Source of the DNA: Strongylocentrotus purpuratus
Taxonomy: Eukaryota > Echinodermata > Echinoidea > Camarodonta > Strongylocentrotidae
Length of the DNA stretch: 64,000 nt
Assembly: GCF_000002235.5 (NCBI RefSeq)
Contig: NW_022145594.1
Span: forward strand, 16,990,501 to 17,054,500
Direction: 5' to 3'
The position numbers were made by a program, and so were the translations under genes. Below are positions 12,801 through 24,800 of the stretch, in pieces. The notes below the pieces were generated by a model. It made no database searches. It had not been told where the DNA came from and worked only from the letters and a program-made list of their open reading frames with translations. Every line of letters begins with the position of its first letter. Position 1 is the stretch's first letter.

Positions 12801-15800
12801 CCTACCCCCAGACAACTCCCCTAGGATAGTTGTCCGGGGATAGTTGTCCGAGAGGATGGTTGTCGTAGGGGGTAGTTCCCCAGGGGGGGGAATATTTTTT
12901 TTACACGCTAGCCTGGCCAGTTTTGCCGTAATACTCGTAAAAGTGCGCTGGTGAGAAAGCTTACATAATAGGCATGCACGCAGTTAGTGGACATGGTTGC
13001 TCGCTAGCTGATCGTTCGTTTTTTCGTGTCTCCTTTAAATTAAATTGAATCAAATTAAGCTTTTGAATTCCATCGCCCGATGGCTGCGATGGCCATCTTA
13101 TGTTTATTAGCCAGCTATGCCTTCGTCTGATGATTGTCATGCATGATGTTCATTAGTAATGCACCTCGCAAGTTGGCTGCTAGCTACTCTAATATTAGTC
13201 GCTTCCATAGTAGTTATCATAGAAATGGCCAGGCTAGCGTGTACAAAAAAATGCGCGTCCGGGGATAGTTGTCCGGGGGTAGTCGTCCTAGGGGGTAGTT
13301 GTCCGACAGGTAGTTGTCCGGGAGGTAGTTGTCCGGGGGTAATTAATTGTCCTGGGGTAGTCTTCCTTGAGGGTGGTTGCCCTAGGGGGTAGTTGACTGG
13401 GGGTGGTTATCCGGGGTGGATTTCCATGGGGTAGGTGTCCGAGAACCTATCGCAATAACTCCTCGCAATTGACATTAATAATAAGAGATCTATCTACCTT
13501 TGTTTCATTTAACTTGTTGAGATACTGATCAATGAAGTCTTTTGGGTGCTCGGGGTCAAGGTTCAGCTCGTGAGATTTGATCATGGTCCTGACGAAGGTG
13601 TTCAGTTCTCTGGTGTTGGAAACGAGGGCTTTGACTGCACCAAACGGAATCTTCGAAATGCCAGGCAACGGGAGAAAAAAAATCCAAGCGCCACCACCAA
13701 ACAACTCAATGTTTCTTATCAACAGCTCTATGATCTAAAACGAACACAATCGCCCAAAAAAAACATTTAAAAAACAACTTTATTTATTTGGCAATTTCAA
13801 TGGCCCTGTCCCACAATGTCCATTAAGTGGTTAAAGAGAAGGTTGAGTTCTTGGAGGAAGTGAAAAATAATTTGTTAGCGTTATCAATGTATTATGCAAG
13901 TGTGGAAAAACATCAGATAAAAAAATGTTCCCTGAAAAGCATGGCTCTTCAAATGCCTTAATATTCTAAATATGGCATGTGACATCATAAAATTCCGGAC
14001 GGATTTTTATGCCACATATTCGTGTGTTCCCATGTACATCTTTTTGTGTACAGTATTTGTAACTTTACCAAGACTGGGCCAGATTTCTTATCATTCTAAT
14101 AATTCCAGAACCTTGTAGTATTTGAGAGTATTTTTCTTAAAACGAAGACATTAGTATGCATGCACTTTCTCACAGGTTTCACGGCGAACCGCTGCATATT
14201 ACAAGGGCATACCGTTATGCACTTGTATTGTGCAGCGGTTTGCCGTGAAACCTGTGAGAAAGTGCACGTATTTTGTCTTCATTTTAGGAAAAAAATACTC
14301 AAAAAAAATACACTGTTGGTGGAATAATTATGTTTACCCCAATTTATGGAATGATTTTGACAATGATTTTTTCTTCATAGATCTAAATAATAGTAGGCCT
14401 TTACATTCTCAGATTTGATTGAATAATAGTGTGTGAGTGTTTGTTTTTGCGTGACTGCTAAAGCATGTGTATGCTTCTATGCTAATCAACTAGGGGACCT
14501 ACGTCCTTAAGTCATAACTGACAGTAATGGGGATTAATGCCTCATAAAAGGGCACTAATGTAGTACATCGACACGGTTTTGATCCTGGGAGCTCACAGTA
14601 ACGAGGCCTTTGCTTAGCCACTTAATCATGACCGTACGCAGCGGGGGACTAGGGTTCGTCGCCGCCCCCACAAATACAAAAAACAAAGAAAATGCAATAA
14701 AGTGTTAATAATTCATTGCATTTTGCCCCGACCTCTAACATGAAAGAAATCCTCCATGTTGGCATGCCTATAACCATACTGCATGGCCCTACAGAGGAAT
14801 TTTTCCTGATGGGGACCGGGGGAAAATGCAATAAATTATTGATAATTTATTGCATTTTCTTGGTTGTTTTTTGTATTTGTGGGGGCATCGACGTACCCTA
14901 CCCCCCCCCCCCCCCCCCCCCGCTGCGTACAATCATGATTCAGTGGCAAAGCAAAGGCCTCGTTACTGTGAGGCCCCATAATAAAAACCGTGTCGATCAG
15001 CTATGTATCCTTTTGTGAGGCATTAATCCTCATTACTGTCAGTTATGACTTAAAAACGAAGGTCCCCTAGTTGATTAGAATAGTAGCACACACATGCTTT
15101 AGCAGTCACGCAAATCAAACACTCGCAAATTAATATTCAAGAAAATCTGAGAATGTATGCTATTATTTAGATTTATTAGGAATAAATCATTGTCAAAATC
15201 ATTCCATAAATTGGGGAGAAACATAATTATTCCACCATTATGACCAACAGTGTATAAGAAAATTGACACGAAACAGGTAAGAAAGATATGACTTTTAAAT
15301 CATGACCAATATTTGAACATTATTGTTAAAGATTTAGTTGATTTTTGGTATGTTATAGAACTTAGGGTATTAAGGTATTAGGGTATCTCCATTCCAGTGC
15401 TATGTTATGTTGGGTATAATGCCAATTTCGTCTCCTGCAGTGACGTCTTATGATATTGTGCAATACAGCTCCGAAACTGGGTTTTTTTTCTGAGCGTTCT
15501 GGTTCGTCATGTTTTAAGCTATATTCCAGAATTATTGATGATTTCTAAGAAAAATGATGATGATTTCTAAGAAAAATCATTGTCATGTTCGGAATCTCCT
15601 AAAAAAAATTTTTTACATTTTCCCCTCATTTTTTTAGCACGTTTTGGTTAGAGTGACCCTTTAACATACTTACATGCTTGAAATCTGTGTCGTCGTATTT
15701 GTACTGTGTTCCTAAAACGATTGAGCAGATGATGTTGGCCACCGCCTGACCGAAGATTGTGTTGGGGTCGAAGGGGGTCCCCCTTTTCTCCTCGATGGCG

Positions 15801-18800
15801 GACCCAAGCTGGTCCATTTCTCTTGCAACGATATCTTCGTAGCTCTTCTTCCCGACCCCGAGACTCCGGAAGACAGAATGGACGAACTTCCGTTGTTCCC
15901 TCCATGTATCTCCGACGGACAACAGTACACCTAATTAACCACAGCGACAAAACAGTAGATCATTTCGGAGTTCATCAGTTAAGTTAAAATGTAGTTACTT
16001 GTTAAATAAGGACTAATTAAAATCGGAAATGAGAATATGAACGAGCCTTCGGTAAAAGTAAAGAGCTATTTTGGTTGTTAACTCCCCCGCCCCCGCCCCC
16101 GCCCCCCCCCCCACTCAGTGTTATTTAGGGTACGCATATGCTTGTTCTCTCTTTTTGAAAGCACCCCCTATCTGAGGACTGCCAACATTTCCGAACCCCC
16201 CCCCCCCCTTCGCGGGCTTTTCGCGGGCTTTTCCTGCCTTGGAGACCCCCCTAAATCAAGAAAAATGCTCAATGTACCCCAGTAAATTCGGAATAATTTC
16301 TCAGGAGTCCAAAGAGATGAGAGAGAAAAAAAAGGGGAAAAAAGCCTTTTTAAAGAAATCTCAGGGTAAAAAGTCAAAAACACCCCTTTTTTACGATTCT
16401 CGGGCCGGACTTTGTCGCACGAAAAGTACCCCTTTACCTGACATTTTGGTAACACGCATGCGGTCATTCTGACGTCTGAGTGAGGGGGGGCGGGTTGGCT
16501 CCACGGTGTAATGCAATATTGAACGTCTAATAAAATTGTGGGAGCGTCTGGCAAAAAAAAAAAAATTGACGCACGCGTACGCGCCCGCCGTGACGCGCGC
16601 ACGGACATAGTTGTGACCGTTGTGACCCAAAATTTACCCTTGAACATCAAGTTTATGCATATTAGGTATAATTCAGAAATGACAGTGTACATGTATAAAT
16701 GAAATATGGTTAATATCAGAAATTAACAAAATGGCGCCTAAATGACGTCGCGACAGATCACCCAATTAATAGAATTTGTAAACCAAGGAAACCGCCATCT
16801 TGAGCGGGTTGCTTGATGCTGATGGCGGCCTAAAGGTAGAATAGGCGATAAAGAACTAACACACACAAGGGTGCAATGCAAGTGCAACTGCAGTGCAACT
16901 GCATTTACGATGTAGTCGAAATGTATTCATGACTTCTTTTAAAGGGACTTGGTAACATTGTTCAGATGAGATATAGTAGTGCTTACTGCTAAGGTAGTGA
17001 CTTCAATTCTAGATGTAAAGTTAAGGATAATCTGCAAATTTTAGTGAAAACGGACCATTATTAATGATACAAATTGGGAAAAACTGTTCTGATCGATTCC
17101 TTAATTTTCCCAACTTTTTAATTACAAATTAATTACATTTAAGGTGAATGTAAATCATCACAAAGGAATAAATTGGCTCTACATACCATTCCAGACATTT
17201 AAGTGTTGACATAAATTTTAATAGCCTGTTCAAAAATGGTTGGGAGAATTTACTGTTAATCACAGTTAGAGGGTGTTGCACAGTGACGTCCTCAAAGAAA
17301 ACCATAGATATCTTCGTGGTTTGAGAGTGTTTTCAGGATTTTTTTGCATGTCAGAGGGTTAGTACAGTTGAAGGAATATAATAAGTAACATTTTAGACAA
17401 AAATTAAGCAATTTTTTCATCAACCTTCAACAATGTTACCAAGTCACTTTAAGGAAAAAGTGAATAATAAATAAATACTTTACATTTTGAATTTATCTGA
17501 CGTAATTTAACCTTACCATTCTTCCCTCCTCCTGATATTTCCTTCATGATTTGACTCCCAGGTCGATTCTGGAGGTCCGGATTTCGGAAGGCTTCGACGA
17601 CGACCTCGTAAGAATTCAGGAGAACTATCAACTTCGGTCCGACATTGAACGAAACAATATCCCCGTAATTGTCGGCCCATGATGAAAAGAGAGCAAGTAG
17701 GTCGGATCTGCCATTGCGAGAATAGACTACGTATAAATAACCAAATAAGTTCAAAGAAATACAAATTAAAGTATTGGAGAAATCTACTTAAAATCAATTT
17801 TGATACCAAAATGTACATTCCATTTTCAAATTATTGCTTGCGTCAAAGTTATATTATCATTTTCAATAGGTCATGGACAAAAGCCTTGAGATTGCCTCAG
17901 GTTGATCAGAAAAAACATGTTTACGATCGCATTCGAAGTAGTTATCGTGTACATGGTTAGGGTTAGATTATGTTTGGTTATATAAACATATAATTTGGCT
18001 TGGATTCGACTTGATCAACCCCGTGTCCAAACACATTTTCCCGTGATTAGGCGTGATTAGTTATACCGTTTCGGGATATTTATACGATGAAATCCCTGTT
18101 TTCACGAAGTGACGGTAGTGAAAAAAAATTGCATTCACTTTGCGTTACGATTTTCCTCACTACCGTCACTTCGTGAAAACAAGGACGAATTGTGTGTGTG
18201 GACGCTTACTAACGATACGTCGTATAACGAAACGTCGTATAACGAAAAGATGCCCAAACATGCGTTTCGTTATACGTAGTATAAAGAATCACGCCTAATC
18301 ACGGAATGTGTTGTGTGTGGACGTAACTAGTATAACTACTCGAACTAGAACGGTATAACTGGGCGGAGCTTAACGTGACCTCGAGCGAAAGGAGACCTGA
18401 CCTCTCATGTCCGCTTCCATTTCATGATCGCAGTAGCAAACTGCGCACCTATACGACATTTCGCTGTAGAGTTTCAGGATTACATTCTTCTGTGTGTGGA
18501 CACCCTGGAATGTATAAGATGGTTCTTTATATGACGTTTCTTGTGTGTGGACACCCTGAAATTTATACGATCATTCTTTATACGACGTTTTGTTATAGAG
18601 TTTCGAGAAACATTGTTTTGTGTGTGGACACGCTGCAAGTCCACAGGAGTTCATAAAAGCTTGTTTGCTATTGTGATTACCCCTGGGCCCTATTTCACAA
18701 AATGACAGTTTTTGTTATAAGCTATACTGAAATCCTCGCTTCTTATTTGTTATCAGCAGATTTGTCACTGATTTTTGTCATTTATCAATTTAAAAAAAGG

Positions 18801-21800
18801 GCTTCGTGAAACGGGTCTATGTTGCCGATAAGTTGTTCAGTAGGCCTAAATGTTGTAAGGTCTTATGAAATACTTGTTATTCTGTAAAGAGTTACCTAAA
18901 TTAGTCATAGAGACTAGCTAATGGAAGTATATTTTCACGAGGTAGTTGTACGGGGTAATCGAGATGGGGAGATTTAGGAATCGGATTTAGGGTCATTTTG
19001 GGGTCTATAGCTGTCTGGAACGGTATAGTGGTGGAGAAGCTGTCCGGGTAGGTGCCCCAGGGATAACTGTCCGCAAATGTCCGGGTAGCGGGGTAAAGTG
19101 TTCTATGAAAACAGTTGTCTGGCAGTGGCGTACCTATGGGGGGGCAGGGGGGGCAGAGTGCCCCCCCTGACGGGCTCCAGGGGAAAAAAAAGAAAAGGGG
19201 AAAGAAAAGAAAAGAAAAGAAAGGAAAAGGAAAGAAAAAGAAAAAAGGAAAAGGGAAGAAAAAAGGAAAGAAGAGAAAAAAGGAAAAAAAGAATTGAAAA
19301 AAGGAAGAAGACGAGAAAAGGAAGAAAAAGGGAAAAGAAAAGAAAAGGAATACAAATGGAGAATTTAAAAAAAAAGACGTACGCACCAGGGGGGGGGGGG
19401 GGGCAGTTGACCCCAGATATTTTTGAAAACGTACAGTTTTTTTCCTGAAAATGTAGTGTAGGCCTATACCAAATCCTTCAATTCTACTTTTGAAAATGCA
19501 AAAGTACCATCATGACCAGTTCGGTCGCTCGAACTCCCTTCACTCCTTTTGCTTGTGAGATTCTTCGAAAACTTTTAACGCATCTTTCCCCCTCCCCTAC
19601 CAGAAAAATATTCCGCATACGGCCCTGAAAAATTAAAACAAATGAAAATAGGAAAATATAAGTGATATAACAAATTTGAAACTCTTCGCTGGCGCGAAGT
19701 GCTTGCTAGCCTATTTTGTATTAAATGTTTTCACTTGCTCGTCCCCCTGAAAAAAGAAAAGGATTAGTATTGCCTAGAATACAATTGTGCCTGCCCCGAC
19801 GGACCCCGACCTGCAACGATGGCAACAATAACACACAATATATGTACCAAATGTTACTAAAAGAGACTAATTCATTTTTCTCGCTCGCTACACTCGCTCG
19901 CGATTAAAATGAATAGACATTGCTTTGGAAACAATTGTGACCACCCTTGACCTGCAACAATATCATTAAAAATGGAAGAGTTTTTTCGCCCTCTCGCCAA
20001 AAAGGAATTGAATCGCGTTAAACGCGATTGCGTCCATCCTGACCTGCACCAATAAAAACAAGTTTATTTATTAATTTCTATTAAAAGAGAATTTATTTTT
20101 TTTGCTTGCTCGCTATGCTCGCTCGCCAAAATGGAATTGACACCACTAACGTGCCCGCCCCAACCTGCAACAACCAGTTAATAATTAACAGAAGAAAAAA
20201 AGAAGTTTTGGTGTGCTCGTGCTCCCCAAAACGGAATTAACATCACCTTAAACATAATTGTGTAAGCCCTGCCCTGCAACAAAAAAATCTGAAATTTATG
20301 AACCAATTATCATTACAAAAAATTTGCTCGCTCGCTACGCTCGCTCGCCAAAATAGAAATAACACCGCTTTTAATAATCACGTCCCTGACATGGAACAAT
20401 GAACCCAAGTTTTATGTACCATATTTTCCCTCAGTAAAAGAGAAGTGATTTTTTTTGCTCGCTCGCTACGCTCGCTCGCCAAAATAGAAATAACACCGCT
20501 TTTAATAATCACGTCCCTGACATGGAACAATGAACCCAAGTTTTATGTACCATATTTTCCCTATAAAAGAAAAGTGATTTTTTTTTCGCTCGCTACGCTC
20601 GCTAGCTCGTGGAATTATGTGCCCACCACTAACCTGCTACAATATCATTAAAAAGAGAAATATAGGGGGTTGCCTGCCCGCCAAAATGGGATTGGCATTG
20701 CCTTAAACACGATTGTGCCCGCCCCCTACCTGCAACAATGAAACAAATTTTATATAGCAATTCATTGAGAGAAAGGTGTATTTTTGCTCGCTAGCTAAAA
20801 TGGGTATAAAATCACCCTAAACACAATCATGTTCCCGCGCCCTGCATGGGACAATTGAACCAAGTTTAAGTGGCAATTATTAAAAAAGAAGTTATTTTTT
20901 TTCTTGCTCGCTACACTCGTTTGCAAAAAAATGAAATTAACGTCGCTAACAAGTGAATGTTCCCACCCCCAACTTGCAACAATACCAGTTTATATACCAA
21001 ATGTTACTTAAAGATTTTTTTTTGCTCGCTCGCTCGCCAGAAGTGAAAATTAGCATCGCCTTTTTTGTTTGTTTCGGTCGCTTGCCCCCCCTGACGGAGT
21101 ACCCCAGGTACGCCACTGTTGTCTGGGTAGCATGGGTGTCGATCCCGGGGGGTGGGGGGATATATCCTCCCCAATATTTCAGGTGGGGGATGGCCTGTAC
21201 AATCACACCCCCCCCCCCCCCAATAATTCACTCTCAAAAAAAAATAATAATTAAGAGAAAAATTAGTGATGAGAGCCCGATGAGAGTAGTTAATGTTGTT
21301 AAGTTGTTTCCGTTCACCCTTTTTAAAATTCACGTCATTGTATCTTTATTGGTGTTTTTTCACTCATTTTATTTCTTGATATTCCCTAAATTATGTCACG
21401 ACTTATTTTTGTTTTATTGAAAAGCTGATGCAGGCCTATGTCACTTGCGTTCTGGTGGGGGGCTTGGGGGCGCTAGCCCCCCAAATAAGAACGAATCTTC
21501 TTTCTCTAATAATTTATTGAAACGTCGGCTCGGTGTAAAAATGTCAGAGGAAAAAATGTCAGAGGTAAAAATGTCAGAGGTAAAAATGTCAGAGGTAAAA
21601 ATGTCAGAGGTAAAAATGTCAGAGGTAAAAATGTCAGAGGTAAAAATGTCAGAGGTAAAAATGTCAGAGGAAAAATGTCAGAGGTAAAAATGTCAGAGGT
21701 AAAAATGTCAGAGGTAAAAATGTTAGAGGTAAAATATATAAAAAAGCATGTTACAGGTTGAATATTGGTAATGTTTGTATATTAGGCTTATCGAAAAGAT

Positions 21801-24800
21801 ATAACATAGGATGCTCTGCAGTCAATAATTTCAGCGCTGCTTTATTTTCTTCTTTCTGTAACTTTTATTTACCTTTCTGCCCGAAATTGGGACTTTTTGC
21901 CCGATTATTTCCGAGGGGAGACGGGGGGGGATGTGTATCCTTCTTTTGGGGGCATAGTGACCCGGCTGCCTCCCCCTCATATCGAGTGATACTGGTACAC
22001 TGAGCAAACTTCTGGGTCAAAAGAATGTCTAAAATCGAGTAGTTTGGCCATGAATAATTATAGGCCGAGTTGTGGCTCGATGGTGTAATCATTAAATAAA
22101 AAGAAAATTCATCACAGCCCCCCCCCCCCCCCCCCCAAAAAAAAAAAAAGAAGAGGATTAGATATCACGCTGTGAGTCCTCCGTCCCCACTTCACCGTCC
22201 CTTCTGAAGATTGATGGACATTTTAAAACGTGGCAATGACTACTATAAAATGTAATTTCCTACAAAAGCATATTTCCAACAATTTCACTTTCTTGTGGGC
22301 TTGATACTTTGATACCTTGATACAAAGCAGAAAGCCGCCCATGTTACATCTAATGCTAACCGCACTATCACATTCCAGAGAAGCGCGCGCTTTGCAAAGA
22401 GTTGATCGTCGATCACTATTGCGGTATAAATAGTCTGGGAGAACATCAATAAGCAGCTTTGATACTCTGATACAAAGCAGAAAGCCGCCAATGTTACATC
22501 AAATGCTAACCGCACCATCACATTCCAGATAAGCGCGCGCTCTGCAGAGGTTCTGTTTAAACTACATCGTTCTATAATTATTTGCTGTGAGAGATCAAAC
22601 TCTGAAATTGACAAATATTTATTCATGAGTAACATATCAGAAACATAGTTTTACTGTACACATTTATAGCATCATGATCAAGTGCGTCAATCCGAGTTTG
22701 AGCATGGGGGGGGGGGGGACACAATTACATGTCACCTTTACAGTTACTTTCAAAATTATACCACGTTATGTTGCTACACACACACTCTCTCTAGTTATTC
22801 TGTTTCACGGCATGTACTTTCATTGGTGACCGGTTCATTTATTGTCTTTTTTATCTTTGACGTTTCATTACATATTTAGAGCAAGAAGAAGATTCGTTGT
22901 ATACCGTTCTCGACTCTCAATCCTTGTTTGAATCCAGTTCCCTCCCCCCCCCCCCCCCTGCGGAACCTGTGACGTTTCATTTGATTATCAGAGAAAGAAG
23001 ACGATTCGTTGTACCGTTCTCGACTCTTAATCCTTGTTTGAATTCAGTTTTCCCCCCCCCCCCCCCCCCCCACCCTCCCGCGCGGAAGCTTTAACATTAC
23101 ATTAAATTATTAAAGAACTTCTTTTCTGACAAAACATGGGGGGACGTGTCCCCCCGCCCCCCCCCCCCCCCCCCCCCCCAGGATTGACGCCCCTGAACAT
23201 GATACTGCTTGTATACAAGCAGTACTCGTACAAGTCTACACATTAAACAAAATGCATCATGAATTTATTGGCAGAACAAAAACAGTTGAAATTGAGGGAC
23301 TTATACTGTATTTCTCCCACGTTTCTTAATCACAAACATGATTTTTTTAATATAAAGTTACGCAGTGTTATGGTCGAAAGTCGAAAGCACATGCCAAAAT
23401 ACCTGGGTTGATATTCTCAACGTTTACCACTTGTAGGCCTACTATCTGACATTCTTCAAGCGAAGCTTTGATATTGTTTGTTAAACGTTTGTAATAAAGT
23501 ATTGATGAGGGGGACAAAGCATCCGTGTCTTTTTATTAATGTTTTCTTGTCATAACAGTTTTTGCTGGGATGGACATGAAGATGGGTCTGATTACTGAAT
23601 TTGTGGAATTTCTGTGCGATCTTTATAACTGATTCCCTGTTGTATCTCATTCAATCTTAATATTCTATGTACTTGGGCCTACTTTCTCAAAACCAAATAA
23701 ACATTAAAACATCAACAAATTTAAAATATCGAAAAATGATAGAAATTAATATATGCAAACCTGATCACAAAATATAAGTTTCAAATTTATTTTCCACATT
23801 GTATTATCCTCAGGACATGTACGAAGTACAATACACAGTCATTTATAAAATATAATAGACTAGCCCAGTACCTTACATCTTGACATTTTGTGTGATAAAG
23901 TGCAGAGATATTATGACATTTTTGTTGGCATCTCTGACATTTTTACCTCTGACATTTTTTCCTCTGACATTTTTACCTCTGACATTTTTACCTCTGACAT
24001 TTTTTCCTCTGACATTTTTTCCTCTGACATTTTTTACCTCTGACATTTTTTCCTCTGACATTTTTACCTCTGACATTTTTACCTCTGACATTTTTTCCTC
24101 TGACATTTTTTACCTCTGACATTATTACCTCTGACATTTTTACCTCTGACATTTTTACCCCTGACATTTTTTCTTCTGACATTTTTACCTGGCACCGAAA
24201 CGTCAAAGCTTCCGCGCTTCGTGCGGGAGGGCGGGGGGAATTGCACTCAGACAAGGACACAACGAATCGTCTTCTTTCTCTAATAATCTAATTAAACGTC
24301 AAAGCTTTCGCGGGCGGGAGGGGGGAACTGAATTCAGACAAGGATTAAGAGTCGAGAATGGTACATCGAATCGTCTTCTTTCTTTAATAATCTAATGAAA
24401 CGTCAGAGCTTCCGCGCTACGCGCGGAGGAAAGGGGACTTGATTCAAACATTAAGGATTAAGAGTCGAGAATGGTACATCGAATCGTCTTTTTCTTTAAT
24501 AATCTAATGAAACGTCAGAGCTTCCGCGCTACGCGCAGAGGAAGGGGAACTTGATTCAAACAAGGATTAAAAGTCGAGAACGTTCCAACGAATCCTCTTT
24601 TTCTCTAATAATTTAATGAAACGTCAAAGCTTCCGCGCTTCGCGAGGCTTGGGGATGGGGGTGCAACCCGCCACACACTTCTACCTCTTGGTTGCTTTGA
24701 TCCATTGCCGAAAATATTTTGGCACCTATCATCCCCCCCCCCCCCCCCCCCCAACCACGGATACAAATCGACACCCTTGCTGGGTAGGTATAAATGTGTC

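Larger units (their letters stand above)
21131..24779. mobile_element. Large non-autonomous hAT-type element, mosaic of repeats (P450 intron 1)
   Basis: Terminal repeats CATGGGTGTCGAT (left) and CAAGGGTGTCGAT (right, complement) are flanked by the 8-bp duplication CTGGGTAG at 21123-21130 and 24780-24787. Each end is followed by a long G/C run. The interior holds two inverted 15-bp minisatellite arrays, a 150-bp duplication (22302-22555) and ~110-bp satellite units in both orientations (22885-23100 forward; 24195-24650 reverse). It has several C-runs of 15 or more bases. No transposase domain was recognised in 3649 bp. Confidence 0.8.

Noticed and set aside
14309-15254. LTR-type or other virus-like element
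   Set aside because: The long repeats are inverted, not direct, they contain SINE copies, and there is no coding sequence. No other virus-like remains were seen in the window.
21445-21687. 80-codon frame reading (MSEVK)n, and its counterparts at 23873-24260
   Set aside because: The period is 15 bp, so a frame stays open by arithmetic. It is a minisatellite inside a transposon with no start context or splice support.
23927-24187. Possible CRISPR-like array
   Set aside because: Units of 15 bp are directly adjacent with no unique spacers, and the genome is eukaryotic.
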